From: an uncultured Thiogranum sp.
GTDB lineage: Bacteria > Pseudomonadota > Gammaproteobacteria > DSM-19610
Reading direction: 5' to 3'
Assembly (NCBI GenBank): GCA_913053655.1
Contig: CAJXFW010000010.1
Location: forward strand, 1 to 35,241
Length of the DNA: 35,241 nt
Shown: positions 35,153 through 35,241 of the stretch, piece after piece
Numbering within the stretch: position 1 is the first letter of the stretch
How the letters are laid out: each line of letters starts with the position of its first letter
Translations under genes and position numbers: made by a program
Notes under the pieces: model-generated
Databases searched by the model: none
The model's input: only the letters and a program-made list of their open reading frames with translations
Told to the model about the DNA's origin: nothing

Positions 35153-35241
35153 TTACGGGGCCACTGTTCCGGAAATTAATTGCGCAGCCAGGTCAAAAGT
35201 ATAAACACCGTTGAGCGTTTCACCTTTTTCCGTCGCGTAAA
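35153..35241 (-). CDS. Possible C-terminal end of a convergent gene, cut by the window
   Basis: On the minus strand one frame is open from the window edge to TAA at 35153-35155. The last residues read GVYTFDLAAQLISGTVAP. The other two minus frames stop early. The composition looks coding and the preceding terminator is symmetric, but 28 residues are too few to be sure. Confidence 0.35.
   Translation of the reverse strand, partial: YATEKGETLNGVYTFDLAAQLISGTVAP

Overview
The window is a chromosomal segment of a gammaproteobacterium. Base composition is moderately GC-rich by eye, and nearly every gene is a recognisable housekeeping gene. Two blocks of gene order recall Pseudomonas and relatives: trpF ... 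accD-folC-dedD-cvpA-purF-metZ, and folD / tRNAs / tig-clpP-clpX-lon-hupB / tRNAs / ppiD / fabI / peptide-type ABC transporter. The ppi-lpxH pair divergent from cysS is also a common gammaproteobacterial arrangement. I cannot name a genus. A free-living organism outside the enteric bacteria fits best, because methionine synthesis uses metZ sulfhydrylation and several intergenic REP-like repeats are present.

Layout. 1-2544: the end of trpF, then trpB and trpA, overlapping like an operon. 2563-7682: accD, folC, dedD, cvpA and purF, with a 118-bp MITE-like inverted-repeat element between accD and folC. 7841-9022: metZ. 9041-10690: a small accessory patch holding an unrecognised minus-strand ORF, an internally deleted DUF455 ferritin-like gene and an exported protein of unknown role. 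10672-13611: lpxH and an exported cyclophilin on the minus strand, divergent from cysS. 13633-13707: a long perfect hairpin repeat between convergent cysS and folD. 14690-15396: five tRNA genes (Pro, Arg, His, Lys, Leu). 15489-22089: the protein quality-control cluster tig, clpP, clpX, lon (with a textbook RpoH-type promoter) and hupB. 22102-22261: tRNA-Val and tRNA-Asp. 22365-25579: ppiD and a dicarboxylate/glutamate-type symporter. 25600-26385: fabI on the minus strand. 26497-33654: a four-gene peptide-family ABC transporter followed by a SixA-like phosphatase. 33659-33792: two kinds of intergenic repeat. 33878-35062: a class V aminotransferase, then a symmetric terminator and what may be the tail of a convergent gene.

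How it fits together. The left third makes tryptophan, malonyl-CoA, polyglutamated folates, purines and methionine; folD supplies one-carbon units to the last two. The middle handles protein folding and turnover at the ribosome (tig), in the cytosol (ClpXP, Lon) and at the outer face of the inner membrane (ppiD, exported cyclophilin), and also carries translation genes (cysS, seven tRNAs). The right third is envelope lipid synthesis (fabI, with lpxH further left) and solute uptake.

I see no convincing undescribed multi-gene system, no phage, no transposase and no CRISPR array. The most unusual items are the MITE that supplies a spurious in-frame start for folC, the internally deleted DUF455 gene, the enlarged and doubly membrane-anchored ABC transporter with a SixA partner, the exported cyclophilin at a locus that often holds a cytosolic one, and several structured intergenic RNAs or repeats.
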